NCBI GenBank assembly: GCA_902492275.1
Contig: CABUKW010000082.1
Coordinates: 1 to 12,772, forward strand
Origin: an uncultured Peptococcaceae bacterium
GTDB taxonomy: Bacteria > Bacillota > Peptococcia > Peptococcales > Peptococcaceae
DNA length: 12,772 nt
Direction: 5' to 3'
The notes beneath the pieces are model-generated. The model made no database searches, was not told where the DNA came from, and worked only from the letters and a program-made list of their open reading frames with translations. A program made the position numbers and the translations under genes. Positions 11,709 to 12,772 of this stretch are shown piece by piece; positions within the stretch are counted from its first letter, which is position 1, and each line of letters begins with the position of its first letter.

Positions 11709-12772
11709 TCAGAGGCTTTGCATAAAATCTTCGATCTTCTCAGATGTTCTTTTTTCTGTTGTCTGAATCAAATGGGAATAAATATCCGTTGTGGTAGAGA
11801 GTTTGGCATGGCCAACACGGTGCTGTACATCAACCAAATCAACATTTTGCGAAACCAGGATGGACACATGAAGATGGCGTAACTGGTGAAGATTTGTTTC
11901 CGGTAAGTTAAGCCGTTTACATTCATCTTTAAAATGACGTAGTACATTACGTGGAAAAAAGTAGGTACCATCAAGCGATGTGAATACGGCATTATTTTCG
12001 GGGCGGATGCAGCGGGCCATGTACCACTGTAATTGATTTTTCCTGTGCTGTTTCAAAAGTTCCAGAGTAGATTCTGGTACAGAGATTTTTCGAATGCTGC
12101 TCTTGTTTTTAGTTTCTTTGATTTGCCGTTCATCGGTCAAAGATTTTGTAATAGAAATGGCTTGCGTATTAAAATCAATATCGGACCAATCTAAGGCTAG
12201 TGCTTCACCGCGACGCATACCTGTTGTGATGAGTAAAATAATCAAGATATAGTAAACATCTTTTTTGCAGTTATCCATGTAGTATTTTAACTGTTCAACC
12301 GTCCAAAAAGTTTTTTCCTTTGCATTGTATTTGGGGAGAGATAAATTTTCGGCGGGGTTACGCGAAATTAATTCCCAAGCAATGGCTGTTTTAAATGCAG
12401 CATGTAGCGTACTGATGATATATTTCACTTGTCTGGCTCCGGTTTTTTCTTTTAGAGTGTTAACATATTTTTGCATAACGGCTTTGTTAATTTTTTTGAG
12501 CGGTAATTTGCCGATGGAAGAATTATAGACATGTCGTTCAAAATTTTCTTGGTATTGTTTTAAAGTTGTATCGGCCAGTTCATCTTTGCGAGATTCTAGC
12601 CATTCTTCTAAAAATTTGGACAGCTTAATGGAAGAATCAAAAGCAATTCCCGTTTCTTCTAATTCCATCAGTTTTTTAGCCAAAAGCTTTTCAGCTTCTC
12701 TTCGAGTGGGTTTGCGGGTTAGTTCCAGCTCCTTTTTTACGGAACGTGTAGTAATGCTGCCATTATCGTCTT
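11709..12772 (-). CDS. int: Tyrosine recombinase (phage/ICE integrase), 5' end outside window
   Basis: Catalyses site-specific strand exchange between the att site in the tRNA gene and that of the element. The frame stays open to the right edge, so about 353 residues are visible and the true start lies beyond. An internal TTG at 12681-12683 is not a good start, because the upstream residues (ITTRSVKKELELTRKPTRRE and then AEKLLAKKLMELEE) are typical of the arm-binding N-terminal domain. Next come a SAM-like core-binding domain (FLEEWLESRKDELADTTLKQY ... VMQKYVNTL) and the catalytic domain: first Arg in TTGMRRGEALALDW, Lys in the TKNKSSIRKISVP hairpin, HQLRHLH, GHAKLSTTTDIYSH with the nucleophilic Tyr. 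All catalytic residues are present, so the enzyme is probably active. Closest in style to Tn916/phage integrases of Bacillota. Confidence 0.92.
   Translation of the reverse strand, partial: DDNGSITTRSVKKELELTRKPTRREAEKLLAKKLMELEETGIAFDSSIKLSKFLEEWLESRKDELADTTLKQYQENFERHVYNSSIGKLPLKKINKAVMQKYVNTLKEKTGARQVKYIISTLHAAFKTAIAWELISRNPAENLSLPKYNAKEKTFWTVEQLKYYMDNCKKDVYYILIILLITTGMRRGEALALDWSDIDFNTQAISITKSLTDERQIKETKNKSSIRKISVPESTLELLKQHRKNQLQWYMARCIRPENNAVFTSLDGTYFFPRNVLRHFKDECKRLNLPETNLHQLRHLHVSILVSQNVDLVDVQHRVGHAKLSTTTDIYSHLIQTTEKRTSEKIEDFMQSL

Larger units (their letters stand above)
11522..12772. mobile_element. Left edge of an element integrated at tRNA-Val
   Basis: An integrase gene pointing toward the 3' end of a tRNA gene, with repeats in between, is the standard edge of a tRNA-integrated prophage, ICE or genomic island. 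The exact boundary lies somewhere in the tRNA 3' half (anticodon arm to CCA); 11522 is only a notional limit. The rest of the element and the second att copy are outside the window, so its type cannot be decided. Confidence 0.65.

Overview
The window looks like a chromosomal segment of an anaerobic, endospore-forming Bacillota (Firmicutes). It carries a full-length spoIVA, Gram-positive style AGGAGG ribosome sites, clear sigma-A promoters and compact U-tailed hairpin terminators. Coding regions are of moderate GC. Carbamate kinase with a YfcC-type carrier and bacterial-microcompartment genes fit a fermentative gut or sediment anaerobe. I cannot fix the genus; Negativicutes or Clostridia are both plausible.

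Layout. (1) Positions 1-1732, plus strand: the end of a carbamate kinase gene and a YfcC-family carrier, together the tail of an amino-acid fermentation operon. (2) 1733-3503, minus strand: a nested inverted-repeat element, a 49-residue membrane protein (too short for a routine ORF list), a SAM methyltransferase, a decayed second copy of the small-protein gene on the other side of the methyltransferase, and an anchored or exported protein of unknown function. (3) 3717-5195, plus strand: spoIVA, the spore-coat basement-layer ATPase. (4) 5628-6967, minus strand: a three-gene operon of two different EutS/PduU-type circularly permuted microcompartment shell proteins and an EutP/PduV-type GTPase, with no microcompartment enzymes beside it. 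(5) 6968-7349: a divergent control region with a strong promoter on each strand, an inverted repeat upstream of the shell operon promoter and a palindrome over the predicted start of the threonine operon transcript. (6) 7350-11290, plus strand: regulator (HTH plus ACT)-hom-thrB-lysC, an aspartate-family operon in which lysC has an in-frame internal start preceded by a strong ribosome site. (7) 11484-12772: tRNA-Val(GAC) followed, tail to tail, by a tyrosine recombinase gene, which is one edge of an integrated mobile element whose body lies beyond the right end.

How the genes work together. LysC makes aspartyl phosphate, Hom makes homoserine and ThrB phosphorylates it. Aspartate-semialdehyde dehydrogenase and threonine synthase are not in the window. 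The ACT regulator at the head of the operon, and the ACT domains of Hom and LysC, suggest both transcriptional and allosteric amino-acid feedback. The shell operon would supply vertex- or facet-modifying shell hexamers and a partner GTPase to a compartment encoded elsewhere. The most unusual points are this orphan shell/GTPase operon with its own control region, the internal lysC start, the tRNA acceptor-stem mismatch at the integration site, and the small-protein duplication flanking the methyltransferase. I see no CRISPR array, rRNA or complete insertion sequence.
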